Counted from the first letter of the stretch, positions 31,445-39,961 are shown. The stretch is 42,192 bases of DNA from JALZCH01 sp036387315 (GCA_036387315.1 DASVTY010000109.1:1-42192), one strand, 5' to 3'. Notes: a model not told the origin generated them from the letters alone. A program made the numbers and translations.

Positions 31445-32764
31445 ATGTTTAGACCACAGGAGATTCTCAGAAAAAAACGCGACGGCGGGAGTTTGACTGA
31501 AAAGGAAATCGCCAATTTCGTCGGCGGCGTAACCGACGGACGCTGGGCTGATTATCAGATTTCCGCTCTGTTGATGGCTTGTTTTACGCGCGGGTTGAAT
31601 TCTGATGAACAGGCGTTTTTGACCGGAGCGATGCTGCATTCGGGCGATGTTCTGGATTTTTCCGACATCGAAGCGCCGAAAGCCGATAAACATTCAACGG
31701 GCGGCGTCGGCGACAAAACTTCCTTGATAATTGCGCCGCTCGCGGCGGCTTGCGGCATCGCTGTCCCGATGATCTCCGGGCGCGGACTCGGACACACCGG
31801 CGGGACGCTCGACAAGCTCGAATCCATTAAGGGTTACAACGTCAATCTTTCGCTCGAAGAATTTAAAAAAATCGTTCGCTCGCACGGTTTTGCGATGTGC
31901 GGTCAAACGCCGGAAATCGCTCCGGCGGACAAAAAACTTTACGCTTTGCGCGATGCGACCTCTACGGTTGAATATATTCCGCTAATTGTCGCTTCGATTA
32001 TGTCGAAAAAGCTGGCGGAAGGTTTGGACGCGCTCGTTTTGGACGTGAAAACCGGGAGCGGCGCGTTTATGACCGAATTTGAAGACTCCTGCGCGCTCGG
32101 CAAAGCGATGGCGGAAACTGGTTACGCCTGCCGCGTCAAAACGCAGGCGGTCGTCACGGATATGAATCAGCCGCTCGGAAAATATGTCGGCAACGCGCTC
32201 GAAGTTTACGAATGCATCAAGATTTTGCGCGGCGAAATGGAAACGGGATTTGAAGCGACGCTGGAATTGTCGCTCGATTTAACGGCGCGAATGCTGTCGC
32301 TGACAAAAATAGCGGTTAATTTGAAAAACGCCAGAAAGATTTGCGAAGAAAAATTGCGCGACGGCTCTGCGCTCGAAAAATTCCGCCAAAATATCGAAAT
32401 TCAAGGCGGCGACGCAAAAGTTGCCGATGAACCTGAACGCTTACTTGAGCGCAATCTGCTGCAAATTCCGGTCAAAGCCGCTCAATCGGGTTTTATCACG
32501 GCGGTTGACGTGCGGGCGGTCGGCGAAGCCGTCAGCGCAATCGGTGGCGGGCGTATCAAAGTCGAAGATCGAATTGATTTCGGAGTCGGTTTCGCCTGCG
32601 AGAAGAAAATCGGCGATGAAATAAAAACGGACGAGACGCTCGGCATTTTGTATTGCCGCGACAACGCGCAAGCCGCGCGGGCGGGCGAAACTTTGCTGAA
32701 AGCGTTTCAAATCGGCGAAGAACCCGCCGCTCCCCTCAGTTTGATCAAAGCCAGTATTCCGTAA
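31445..32764 (+). CDS. Pyrimidine-nucleoside / thymidine phosphorylase
   Basis: This 439-residue enzyme reversibly cleaves thymidine, deoxyuridine or uridine with phosphate to base and (deoxy)ribose-1-phosphate. Motifs of the DeoA/Pdp family are clear: FRPQEILRKKRDGGSLT, the phosphate-binding DKHSTGGVGDKTSL (about 80-93), SGRGLGHTGGTLDKLE (about 115-130), ADKKLYALRDATSTVEYIPLI and LDVKTGSGAFM (about 195-205). The C-terminal alpha/beta domain ends in a swivel, lipoyl-like fold. The symbol could be deoA or pdp; sequence alone does not settle pyrimidine range. ATG 31445 is the start but has a weak A-rich ribosome binding site. The gene heads a run of same-strand genes including a BMP lipoprotein and ABC ATPase, fitting nucleoside salvage. 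Confidence 0.93.
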   Translation: MFRPQEILRKKRDGGSLTEKEIANFVGGVTDGRWADYQISALLMACFTRGLNSDEQAFLTGAMLHSGDVLDFSDIEAPKADKHSTGGVGDKTSLIIAPLAAACGIAVPMISGRGLGHTGGTLDKLESIKGYNVNLSLEEFKKIVRSHGFAMCGQTPEIAPADKKLYALRDATSTVEYIPLIVASIMSKKLAEGLDALVLDVKTGSGAFMTEFEDSCALGKAMAETGYACRVKTQAVVTDMNQPLGKYVGNALEVYECIKILRGEMETGFEATLELSLDLTARMLSLTKIAVNLKNARKICEEKLRDGSALEKFRQNIEIQGGDAKVADEPERLLERNLLQIPVKAAQSGFITAVDVRAVGEAVSAIGGGRIKVEDRIDFGVGFACEKKIGDEIKTDETLGILYCRDNAQAARAGETLLKAFQIGEEPAAPLSLIKASIP

Positions 32765-32773
32765 ACTCAAAAT

Positions 32774-33289
32774 ATGAACGTTAAAATTGCTATTTTATTT
32801 CTTTTAATTACCGTCAGCCTCGTCGGCTGGGGAATTTACGTCTTTCAGCGGCTGACGATACCCGAAACGACAATGGCGGAAATCAAAAGCGCGTTTCCGG
32901 CAGACTCTTACCAGATTTTTTTAAACAGCAGCAAATTGACGCTTTACGCGCTCAAACCCGAACGGCAAACGGAAGCATCGGAAAATTTTCAGGGTTATCA
33001 GATTTCGGGAAAAACCGAAATTGACACCGTTCAGCATCAGAAAGACGTGAAAGGCGCTTTTATCCGCGGAATGGCTGGTGCAGAACCTGCGGCTTGTTTT
33101 AATCCGCATCACGCATTAAGAGCCGTCGGCGACAATGGAAAAATTGTTGATGTCGCTATAAGCTTTGAATGCGGAAAGTTTGTCGTTTATTCTGACGGCG
33201 CAAGCAGCGAAGGCGGCGTTAAAGCCGAAGACCTCGAAGCGCCGTTCGATCAAATTTTACGAAATGCCGGAATTGAAACTGCGAAATAA
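32774..33289 (+). CDS. Membrane-anchored hypothetical protein
   Basis: This 171-residue protein has one N-terminal membrane helix (residues 4-24, ILFLLITVSLVGWGIYVF) and a periplasmic domain. That domain contains YQIFLNSSKLTLYALKPE, a GYQISGKTEI beta segment, and a conserved-looking core ACFNPHHALRAVGDNGKIVD followed by VAISFECGKFVVYSD. The two cysteines in ACFNPHH and FECGKF could form a disulfide. Similar FNPHHALR/FECGK proteins occur as hypotheticals in other bacteria (recalled, not searched). It starts 9 nt after the phosphorylase stop and its stop is 4 nt before the BMP gene, so it is part of the same operon. Function unknown. Confidence 0.8.
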   Translation: MNVKIAILFLLITVSLVGWGIYVFQRLTIPETTMAEIKSAFPADSYQIFLNSSKLTLYALKPERQTEASENFQGYQISGKTEIDTVQHQKDVKGAFIRGMAGAEPAACFNPHHALRAVGDNGKIVDVAISFECGKFVVYSDGASSEGGVKAEDLEAPFDQILRNAGIETAK

Positions 33290-33293
33290 TTTT

Positions 33294-34352
33294 ATGAAAT
33301 CAAAATTCTTTTTCATCGCTTTTATCTGTTTGATTTGTGCGGTAATTTTCTCGTCGGCTTGTTCGACTGGGCAAATTTTGGCTGAAGAAAAAGGAAAAAC
33401 GCGGGTCGGAATTGTGTTCGACATTGGCGGCAAAGACGACCGCTCCTTTAACGCGGCGGCTTGGGAAGGCGTCGTGCGCGCGCAGAAAGAGCTTGGAGCA
33501 GTCGTGCGCGATGTCGAACCGGGAACGCCGAACAATATCGAACCGGCGATGCGCGCATTTGCCGAACGCGGTTACGATCTCGTGATTGGCGTCGGTTTCG
33601 CGCAAGGTCCGATTATGGAACGAGTCGCGCGCGATTATCCGAACATTCATTTTGCGATTGTTGATGGCGTGATTCTGGACGAAAAAGGCAAACCGCTGCC
33701 AAATGTCGCTTCGCTCATTTTCCGCGAACACGAAGGCTCGTATCTCGTCGGAATGCTCGCCGCGAAAAAATCCAAAACCGGCGTCGTCGGTTTTCTGGGC
33801 GGAATGGATATTCCGCTGATTCACCGTTTTGAAACCGGCTACGAAGAAGGCGCGCGCAGCGTTAATCCGAACATCCGCGTCGCAGATTCCTACGTCGGCG
33901 TGACGGACGCGGCGTGGAACAATCCGGGCAAAGGCAAGGAACTCGCGCTCTCAATGATGTCAAAAGGCGCGGATGTGATTTTCACTGCCGCCGGAAACTC
34001 GGGTTTGGGAGTTTTTGACGCCGTGGAGCAAGCCGGAAAAGACGAAAACGGACAGGCGCGCGCTTTTGTCATCGGCGTTGATTCAAACCAGAATATGCTC
34101 AAACCCGGTTTTGTTTTAACGAGCATGGTCAAGCGCGTTGATAATGCGGTTTTCGATGTCGTCAAAGAAGTGCAGGCGGGCAAATTTAACGGCGGTTTCC
34201 ACGTTTTCGGGCTGGACAAAGACGGCGTCGCTTACGCAATGGACGAACACAACAAATCTTTAATCACGCCCGAAGAGATTCAGAAAATCGAAGAAGCTAA
34301 AGGCAAAATCATCGCCGGAGAAATCAAAGTTACCGACGCGATGGCGAAATAA
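33294..34352 (+). CDS. BMP family nucleoside-binding lipoprotein of an ABC importer
   Basis: This 352-residue substrate-binding protein has a lipoprotein signal (hydrophobic run to FSSAC, Cys 23 as lipid site). The type I periplasmic fold follows: VGIVFDIGGKDDRSFNAAAWEG, IGVGFAQGPIMERVARDYP, FREHEGSYLVGMLAAKKSKTGVVGFLGGMD and VIFTAAGNSGLGVFDA. These are signatures of the BMP/PnrA family, which binds purine or pyrimidine nucleosides. Cells use it to feed nucleosides to an ABC permease. ATG 33294 lies 4 nt after the upstream stop, indicating translational coupling; an earlier in-frame start at 33165 overlaps the preceding gene and is rejected. The cognate ATPase lies 560 nt downstream after an inserted small gene. 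Confidence 0.94.
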   Translation: MKSKFFFIAFICLICAVIFSSACSTGQILAEEKGKTRVGIVFDIGGKDDRSFNAAAWEGVVRAQKELGAVVRDVEPGTPNNIEPAMRAFAERGYDLVIGVGFAQGPIMERVARDYPNIHFAIVDGVILDEKGKPLPNVASLIFREHEGSYLVGMLAAKKSKTGVVGFLGGMDIPLIHRFETGYEEGARSVNPNIRVADSYVGVTDAAWNNPGKGKELALSMMSKGADVIFTAAGNSGLGVFDAVEQAGKDENGQARAFVIGVDSNQNMLKPGFVLTSMVKRVDNAVFDVVKEVQAGKFNGGFHVFGLDKDGVAYAMDEHNKSLITPEEIQKIEEAKGKIIAGEIKVTDAMAK

Positions 34353-34367
34353 TAAGGTAAGACGCAA

Positions 34368-34886
34368 ATGAAGACTTTAAACTTCTTTTTGATACTAATT
34401 GTAGTTGTTTGTTTTGGAACAACAATCAAAGTTTCAGCACAAAATTCAAATAAACAAGTGAAATTTGAAGGCGAGTGGAATTGGGCTGTTTATGGAAAGA
34501 ATAAAAGTCAAATGCCGCCGGATTTTCGTGATGATCCCGCGTTCAAGATAGAAGATGTGCCGCAAGATGCGCTTGATATATCAATTGAACGAAAAGGTAG
34601 TAAAATCATTGGTACTCTTACATCCTTATCACAGTTTAATGCATATATTGACGACACAAAATTTAGAGGCATTATTAAAGACAATATTGCGGAAATTAAA
34701 TTAAAAAGTAACTTTGGCGGAACAGTCGTTGTTGAATTGAAAATTGAGGGTGACAATCTTTATTGGAAAAAGATTTCACAAAAAGGAGAAAATTGGTTGC
34801 CGACTGAAGTCGCGTTGCGGCGTCTCGGTAAGAATGAATTCCCACCTTATTACAAAAGAGAAATTACAGGAAAACCAATCCAGTAA
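34368..34886 (+). CDS. AT-rich exported hypothetical protein
   Basis: This 172-residue protein has a signal peptide (MKTLNFFLILIVVVCFG, cleavage after VSAQ near residue 25). The mature part is a small beta-rich domain (KFEGEWNWAVYGKNKSQMPPDF, IKDNIAEIKLKSNFGGTVVVELKIEGDNLYW). No family is recognised. Codon use and composition differ from neighbours: 37 of 120 bases are G or C at 34621-34740, clearly lower than around. This suggests a recent gain by transfer. It lies between the BMP lipoprotein and the ABC ATPase genes that normally are adjacent, 15 nt after one and 25 nt before the other. Function unknown. Confidence 0.8.
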   Translation: MKTLNFFLILIVVVCFGTTIKVSAQNSNKQVKFEGEWNWAVYGKNKSQMPPDFRDDPAFKIEDVPQDALDISIERKGSKIIGTLTSLSQFNAYIDDTKFRGIIKDNIAEIKLKSNFGGTVVVELKIEGDNLYWKKISQKGENWLPTEVALRRLGKNEFPPYYKREITGKPIQ

Positions 34887-34911
34887 TAATGTGCTTTGTT
34901 GCAAAGAAAAA

Positions 34912-36426
34912 ATGCTCGAATTAAAAAACATTACAAAACGCTTCGGAAATGTCACGGCAAATAATGACGTTTCAATAAAAATCGAAAAAGGTACGATTCA
35001 CGCGATTGTCGGCGAAAACGGCGCGGGCAAATCTACGGCGATGCGCGTCGCTTATGGCTTTTACACGCCGGACGCGGGCGAGATTTTGGTTGACGGTGAA
35101 ACCGTGAAGATTCGCTCGCCGCACGATGCGATCCGGCAGGGAATCGGGATGGTGCATCAGCATTTTATGCTTGTTGACACGTTGACCGTCGCCGAAAATA
35201 TCATTTTGGGAGCGGAAACGGGCGGTGCGGCGAATCTCGATTTGAATGAAGCGAAACAGAAAATCCGTCGGCTTTCCGAAGAATTCCGTTTGTCGGTAAA
35301 CGCGGACGCCGTGATTGAAAATCTTTCGGTCGGGCAACAGCAAAGAGTCGAGCTTTTAAAGGCGCTTTACCGCGAGGCGCAGATTTTGATTCTGGACGAG
35401 CCGACCGCCGTTTTGACTCCGCCGGAAGTCGTAGAATTTTTCCAGATTTTGCGCGGAATGCGCGAGCAGGGCAAAACAATCGTCATCATCACGCACAAAT
35501 TAGACGAGGTTTTAGCGATTTCAGACCGCGTAACCGTGATGCGCGACGGGAAAACGGTCGGCGAAGTTAAAACGAGCGAAACGAACGCGAAAGAATTGGC
35601 GCGAATGATTGTCGGGCGCGACGTGCTTTTGCGCGTCGAAAAATCAGCGGCAAATCCCACCGAAGCTGTTTTAAAAGTTGAAAATCTGAAAGTTTCCGGC
35701 GCGGGCGAAAATCACCGGCTTAAAAATGTCTCATTCGAAGTGCGCGCGGGCGAGATTGTCGGAATTGCCGGAGTCGAAGGAAACGGGCAGACCGAATTGA
35801 TAGAAGCGATTGCGGGTTTAGTTTCGCCCGCGCATCTGAGCGGCAAAATCGAATTTCAAGGCAAAAATATTGCGAATTTAAACGCGAGGAAACGCAAAAA
35901 TCTCGGGATCGCTCACATTCCGGAAGATCGTCACCGGCGCGGTTTGCTGCTCGATTTCGATTTGGCGGAAAACTCGATTCTGGGAACGCATTACTCAAAA
36001 CCGATTTCGACCGATTCCGGCTTTTTGAGTTTTGCCGCCATCGGAAACAAAATCAATCACATCGTTAAAAACTTTGACGTGCGTCCGGCAAACAGGGCTT
36101 TGCCCGCGCGAACTCTTTCCGGCGGCAACCAGCAAAAACTTGTGATCGGGCGTGAGTTTGATTTAAATCCGAAGCTGCTGCTCGTTTCGCAGCCGACGCG
36201 CGGCGTTGATATCGGCGCAATCGAATTTATTCACCGCAAGCTGATTGAATTGCGCGACGCGGGCAGCGCGATTTTGCTGGTTTCGGCAGAGCTTGAGGAA
36301 GTAATGTCTTTGTCGGATCGGATTTTGGTAATTCACGACGGCTCGATTGTCGGAGAAATGGAAGCCGCCACAGCAAATGTCGAGGAAATCGGTTTGATGA
36401 TGACCGGCGGTACAAATCAAAAATAG
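34912..36426 (+). CDS. ABC transporter ATPase, nucleoside/sugar type with two ATP-binding halves
   Basis: This 504-residue ATPase energises import by a BMP-type transporter. The first half has Walker A GENGAGKST (about 32-40), signature LSVGQQQRVELL and Walker B ILILDEPTAVL. The second half has the degenerate Walker A GVEGNGQTEL (about 275-285), signature LSGGNQQKLVIG and Walker B LLLVSQPTRGVD. This pattern is typical of RbsA/YufO-type proteins. ATG 34912 is the conserved start (MLELKNITKRFGNVTANNDV); upstream in-frame residues to 34744 overlap the previous gene in another frame and are not real. The two permease genes that normally follow are absent here; the next gene is an AF2212-type antitoxin. 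Confidence 0.94.
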   Translation: MLELKNITKRFGNVTANNDVSIKIEKGTIHAIVGENGAGKSTAMRVAYGFYTPDAGEILVDGETVKIRSPHDAIRQGIGMVHQHFMLVDTLTVAENIILGAETGGAANLDLNEAKQKIRRLSEEFRLSVNADAVIENLSVGQQQRVELLKALYREAQILILDEPTAVLTPPEVVEFFQILRGMREQGKTIVIITHKLDEVLAISDRVTVMRDGKTVGEVKTSETNAKELARMIVGRDVLLRVEKSAANPTEAVLKVENLKVSGAGENHRLKNVSFEVRAGEIVGIAGVEGNGQTELIEAIAGLVSPAHLSGKIEFQGKNIANLNARKRKNLGIAHIPEDRHRRGLLLDFDLAENSILGTHYSKPISTDSGFLSFAAIGNKINHIVKNFDVRPANRALPARTLSGGNQQKLVIGREFDLNPKLLLVSQPTRGVDIGAIEFIHRKLIELRDAGSAILLVSAELEEVMSLSDRILVIHDGSIVGEMEAATANVEEIGLMMTGGTNQK

Positions 36427-36489
36427 CAAAGTTTTTGCGGCGGCATTGAAAAGTGAGAAAATGTCGTTTGCGAAAGGAGTTTTCTGCAA

Positions 36490-36777
36490 ATGCAAACAAT
36501 CGATGCGATTTACGAAAACGGAGTTTTGCGCCCCATTCAGCATTTCAAAATGGAAGAAGGGCGGCGCGTTAAATTAACTGTCGAAGAATATGACGGAAAC
36601 GAAAATGACAGCGCCGCAAGTTTTCTGGATATTGCTCAAGACACCGGACTTCCGCGAGATTATGCAGCGAATATTGACCATTATCTTTACGGTTTACCAA
36701 AACAAACCGAGACTTATCTAAAAAAGCTCTCAAAACGAGTTTTTAAGATAGGGAGAGAAAAAAGATGCGAGTTTTAA
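36490..36777 (+). CDS. AF2212-family (DUF104) antitoxin-like protein, apparently without toxin
   Basis: This 95-residue protein opens with QTIDAIYENGVLRPIQHFKMEEGRRVKLTVEE, the hallmark of the AF2212/DUF104 antitoxin family, and has DYAANIDHYLYGLPKQ near 60-75 where relatives usually end. It continues 20 residues longer (TETYLKKLSKRVFKIGREKRCEF). The tail includes KRVF, also found at the start of PIN toxins, but no PIN-domain gene follows, so the usual toxin partner is missing or lost. ATG 36490 has AAAGGAG 10 nt upstream. Its last 13 nt overlap the next gene. The role of a solitary member is unclear; it could be a decayed toxin-antitoxin locus. Confidence 0.82.
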   Translation: MQTIDAIYENGVLRPIQHFKMEEGRRVKLTVEEYDGNENDSAASFLDIAQDTGLPRDYAANIDHYLYGLPKQTETYLKKLSKRVFKIGREKRCEF

Positions 36778-36986
36778 TACCTTGTTTGTTGTTGCTGGTA
36801 ATATCGGCGGTCGTTTTCTTGTTTACGCCGTCAACTTCAAGAGGTCTTTTTTATGCCCTGATTGGAGTTTTAGCCGCCGTCTCGTATTATCTCGGTCAAA
36901 CCGAGCAACGCGGGTCAAAGCGGGGCGTCACCGTCGCCGCCGGCGCGGTTTTTCTTTTGGTGCTCGGTCTTTTTCTTTTTTCCTAA
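36765..36986 (+). CDS. Small two-helix membrane protein, function unknown
   Basis: This 73-residue protein has two or three hydrophobic segments: RVLIPCLLLLVISAVVFLF (2-20), GLFYALIGVLAAVSYYLG (about 27-44) and a C-terminal GVTVAAGAVFLLVLGLFLFS (about 54-73), with a short charged loop EQRGSKRG. No family is recognised. It overlaps the antitoxin-like gene by 13 nt and has GGGAG 9 nt before ATG 36765, so it is likely translated together with it. The remaining bases 36987-37163 up to the convergent MscS gene hold no gene that I recognise. Confidence 0.7.
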   Translation: MRVLIPCLLLLVISAVVFLFTPSTSRGLFYALIGVLAAVSYYLGQTEQRGSKRGVTVAAGAVFLLVLGLFLFS

Positions 36987-37163
36987 ATCAAAACAAAAAA
37001 AGGTTTAGTCGAATTATTCGGAGTCCGGCTATTTTTTTCTGTAATTTTTGCCGGATACGAGCGAAAATTCGGTTGATTTAACCACAAGAACAAACCTGTG
37101 TAATTGCAATCAGGACAAAGCACCGTATTCGAGAAAGTCTGATTCGTCAAACTTCTTTAAATT

Positions 37164-38648
37164 TTAACCCATTTTGAAAAACCTTCTGACGGCGGCGAAA
37201 ATTCCGGCGTGGTCGCGTTCGACTTCTCCGGGCTGCCGTTCGGCGGAAGAGTTCAGCAAAGCGCGGCGTTCGGCGACCGCCCGGCTCAACGATTCGACGA
37301 GATACGGGTTGTCCACGAAAAGTTTTTTGACCGCCTCGTGTCCGATTTCAAAGACTTCGGTTTCTTCAACCGCGACGACTGTTGCCGAGCGCGGCTCGCC
37401 GGTCAGCAGAGCCATTTCGCCGAAAAATTTTCCTTCAGTTAAAGTCGCCAAAACGCGCGGTTTGTTTGCCGCGCCGTTGCCGCCCGACTCTTCTGGAAGC
37501 TGAACCGAGACGCTGCCGCGATTGATGACAAACATCGTCTCGCCCGCGTCGCCCGCGTGGATAATAGTCTCGCCCGGCGCAAACACTCGGCGCAGAGTTT
37601 CTTTGGCGAGCTGCATCGTTTCTTCGTCATTTAAAGGCTCGAAAATTTCGATAGCCGATAACCGCTCGAAAACCGGGTAGGCTTCGTCCTCGACCTTGGC
37701 TTTGCGCGCGCGGCGTTTGATGTAGAGAGTTTGCGTCGGGTAAGCAAAATTGATGTTTTCGCGCAGAAAGGCGTACCAGATGCGTTTGCGGACGAGCGCA
37801 TCGGTATCGTTGTGTTTGGCATAATCGTCGAGCCAATATTTAACTTCCCAATCAATTCCGCTTGCACCCAAATCGCGGATTCGGACGATGGGTTTGATTT
37901 TTTGCGAGACGTTTTCGGCTTCCCGGACGGCTTCGCGGACGACGTGAATTGTTTTGGTCGGCGAATCGGTGTAAAGCGTGTTGAAGAAAACGAGGCGGGC
38001 GTTTAAATTATCGCGCGGCGCGACCTCAAAAGTTTCTCTGCCGAGATTCGTATTGCTGATAATCAGCAGTTTGTTTTGAAACGTGCGGATTTTCAATCCG
38101 CGCCACGTCACCATTTCGACGACGCCTTTGCCTTTGTTCGGAATATTTATCACATCGCCGACTGCAAACGGCTGGTCGGCTTGAAGCGAAAGTCCGGCGA
38201 ATAAATTGCCGAGCGTGTCCTGCAAAGCGAGACCTAAAATGACGCCCAAAATCGCGCTCGTCGTAAAAACTGCGGCGAGATCAATATTCGGATACTGCGA
38301 TTTAAAAATGATAAAAAAGGCGACGAGATAAACCGTAATCGAAAAAATGTTGCGAATCAGAATGGAAGTTCGCTTGCCTCTTTTGGCGTCAAAAGCCGAC
38401 GTGAAAACAATCGAGGTGAAAATTCTGACGATGACGACGACGAGCGACATCCAGAGCAGGACTTTTAAAAGCCGCAAAAAAGTGTCGAAAGTATCGAGCG
38501 CCATTTTTCGAGATATTCCTTCATCGAAAAACTCGGCGGTGCGCTCGACTAAAAAAGGCGCGGCGATGTTAACGGCGATGATTACCGCAATGGTTAATGC
38601 CAGCGGGACGAGCCACGCCAGCAGACGGCTTTTGGCGGAAGTCGGCAT
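37164..38648 (-). CDS. MscS-type mechanosensitive channel with C-terminal cyclic-nucleotide-binding domain
   Basis: This 494-residue inner-membrane protein has about four hydrophobic helices (about 10-150), then the MscS pore/beta region (AVFTTSAILGVILGLALQDTLGNLFAGLSLQADQPFAVGDVINIPNKGKGVVEMVTWRGLKIRTFQNKLLIISN in pieces) and the MscS C-terminal domain to about 320. A cyclic-nucleotide-binding domain follows (about 340-460): PGETIIHAGDAGETMFVINRG and the phosphate-binding cassette FGEMALLTGEPRSATV with the Glu and Arg required to hold cAMP or cGMP. Such channels open on membrane tension and could also be nucleotide-tuned. ATG 38648 overlaps the stop of the Nramp gene by one base (TGATG), so translation is coupled. 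Confidence 0.92.
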   Translation of the reverse strand: MPTSAKSRLLAWLVPLALTIAVIIAVNIAAPFLVERTAEFFDEGISRKMALDTFDTFLRLLKVLLWMSLVVVIVRIFTSIVFTSAFDAKRGKRTSILIRNIFSITVYLVAFFIIFKSQYPNIDLAAVFTTSAILGVILGLALQDTLGNLFAGLSLQADQPFAVGDVINIPNKGKGVVEMVTWRGLKIRTFQNKLLIISNTNLGRETFEVAPRDNLNARLVFFNTLYTDSPTKTIHVVREAVREAENVSQKIKPIVRIRDLGASGIDWEVKYWLDDYAKHNDTDALVRKRIWYAFLRENINFAYPTQTLYIKRRARKAKVEDEAYPVFERLSAIEIFEPLNDEETMQLAKETLRRVFAPGETIIHAGDAGETMFVINRGSVSVQLPEESGGNGAANKPRVLATLTEGKFFGEMALLTGEPRSATVVAVEETEVFEIGHEAVKKLFVDNPYLVESLSRAVAERRALLNSSAERQPGEVERDHAGIFAAVRRFFKMG

Positions 38649-39961
38649 CAGAAAATCAAATTATAAACGGTCAATCCGAGCAGCGACAGCGAAAGCGTCG
38701 AAGTCACGATTGTTACCGCAATTGCAGCTAGATTCAGCCATCGGTTGTTGGCAAATTCCCCCATAATTTCGCGTTTGTTGACGAGCAGTAAAATCGCCAC
38801 GAGCAGCACGGGCAGCAGCAAACCGTTGATGCATTGCGTAAACAGCAAAAGCTGAATCTGCGGAATGTTCGGAACGAGCGCGACCGAGCCGCCTATGATG
38901 ATTAAGGTCGTAAAAATCCCCAGAAAAATCGGCGCTTCGCGAAAGCTGTGCGACAAGCCTTTTTCAAAACCGAGCGCTTCGCTCAAGCTGTAAGCCGTCG
39001 CGAGCGGCAGCACGCCCATCGCCAGCATCGCCGCGCCGAATAATCCGACGGCGAACAGCACTTTAGCATAATTTCCGGCAACCGGCGCGAGCGCGGCGGC
39101 AGCGGTTGCCGCCGAATCAATTTCGCGGACGCCTTGTACATTCAGCGTCGCGGCGGTTGAAATAACGATAAATGCGGCAATCATCATTGCGAAAAGCGTT
39201 CCGACAATAACATCAGCGCGCGCCAGATTGATGTCGTCCTTGTCCATTCCCTTTTCGACCACCGACGACTGCACAAAAACCTGCATAAACGGCGTAATCG
39301 TCGTGCCGATAGTGGCGACAATCATAAAAAGATAGCCAGCCTCAAAAGTTATGCTCGGCGTGACAAAGCCTTCGGCAACCGCCGACCAATTCGGGCGCGC
39401 AAGAAAAGCCGACGCGACGTAACACAAAAAAACGAGCGACATCGCCAGAAAAACCTGCTCGACGCGCTTTTGCGTTCCCCGCACGACCAGCCACCAAATC
39501 AAGCTTGCGGTCAGCGGAACAGTGACATAACGCGGAATGCCGAATAATTCGGACGCCTGCGCGATGCCGACAAATTCGGAAATGATAACGCCTAGGTTGG
39601 CGATGAGCAGAGCGAGCATCACCAGCGCCGTCCAGCGCACGCCGAATTGCTCGCGGATTAAATCAGCCAAACCTTTGCCCGTCACGACGCCCATCCGCGC
39701 GCACATTTCCTGAACGACAATTAAACTGAGCAGCATCGGCGTAAAAATCCAGAGCAAGCCGTATCCGTAAGCCGCGCCGACAGTCGAGTAAGTGGCAATT
39801 CCGCTGGCGTCGTTTCCGGCGTTCGCCGCGATAATTCCGGGACCGAGAATGGCGAGATAAGCAACGAAAGCGCGCTTTGCGGCAAAGCGGCTGCCGACGC
39901 GATGCGCGCTTTGCCGCAATTGCGATTTGGCTTTTTCGATTGCAGTTTCCGCTTCCGCCAC
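38648..39961 (-). CDS. Nramp-related divalent metal transporter (divergent metal site)
   Basis: This 437-residue polytopic protein has about eleven hydrophobic segments in the LeuT-like Nramp fold. The family core GPGIIAANAGNDASGIATYS at residues 40-59 has N50-D-A-S53 where canonical Mn/Fe transporters have Asp-Pro-Gly-Asn. Helix 6 has GTTITPFMQVF (219-229) instead of the usual Met-Pro-His. Both changes alter the metal-binding site, so the substrate may differ (for example magnesium in Nramp-related transporters); this is inference. VQEMCARMGVVTGKGLADLIRE is also typical. It is translationally coupled to the following channel gene. ATG 39961 is the start. Confidence 0.88.
   Translation of the reverse strand: MAEAETAIEKAKSQLRQSAHRVGSRFAAKRAFVAYLAILGPGIIAANAGNDASGIATYSTVGAAYGYGLLWIFTPMLLSLIVVQEMCARMGVVTGKGLADLIREQFGVRWTALVMLALLIANLGVIISEFVGIAQASELFGIPRYVTVPLTASLIWWLVVRGTQKRVEQVFLAMSLVFLCYVASAFLARPNWSAVAEGFVTPSITFEAGYLFMIVATIGTTITPFMQVFVQSSVVEKGMDKDDINLARADVIVGTLFAMMIAAFIVISTAATLNVQGVREIDSAATAAAALAPVAGNYAKVLFAVGLFGAAMLAMGVLPLATAYSLSEALGFEKGLSHSFREAPIFLGIFTTLIIIGGSVALVPNIPQIQLLLFTQCINGLLLPVLLVAILLLVNKREIMGEFANNRWLNLAAIAVTIVTSTLSLSLLGLTVYNLIF

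Noticed and set aside
33165..33293. Upstream in-frame start for the BMP lipoprotein
   Set aside because: It overlaps the preceding gene and would bury the lipoprotein signal peptide; ATG 33294 fits.
34744..34911. Upstream in-frame extension of the ABC ATPase
   Set aside because: It overlaps the preceding gene in another frame and is not protein-like; the family starts at MLELKNITKRFG.
36490..36986. Complete toxin-antitoxin module
   Set aside because: The second gene is a small membrane protein, not a PIN toxin; kept only as a possibility in the findings.
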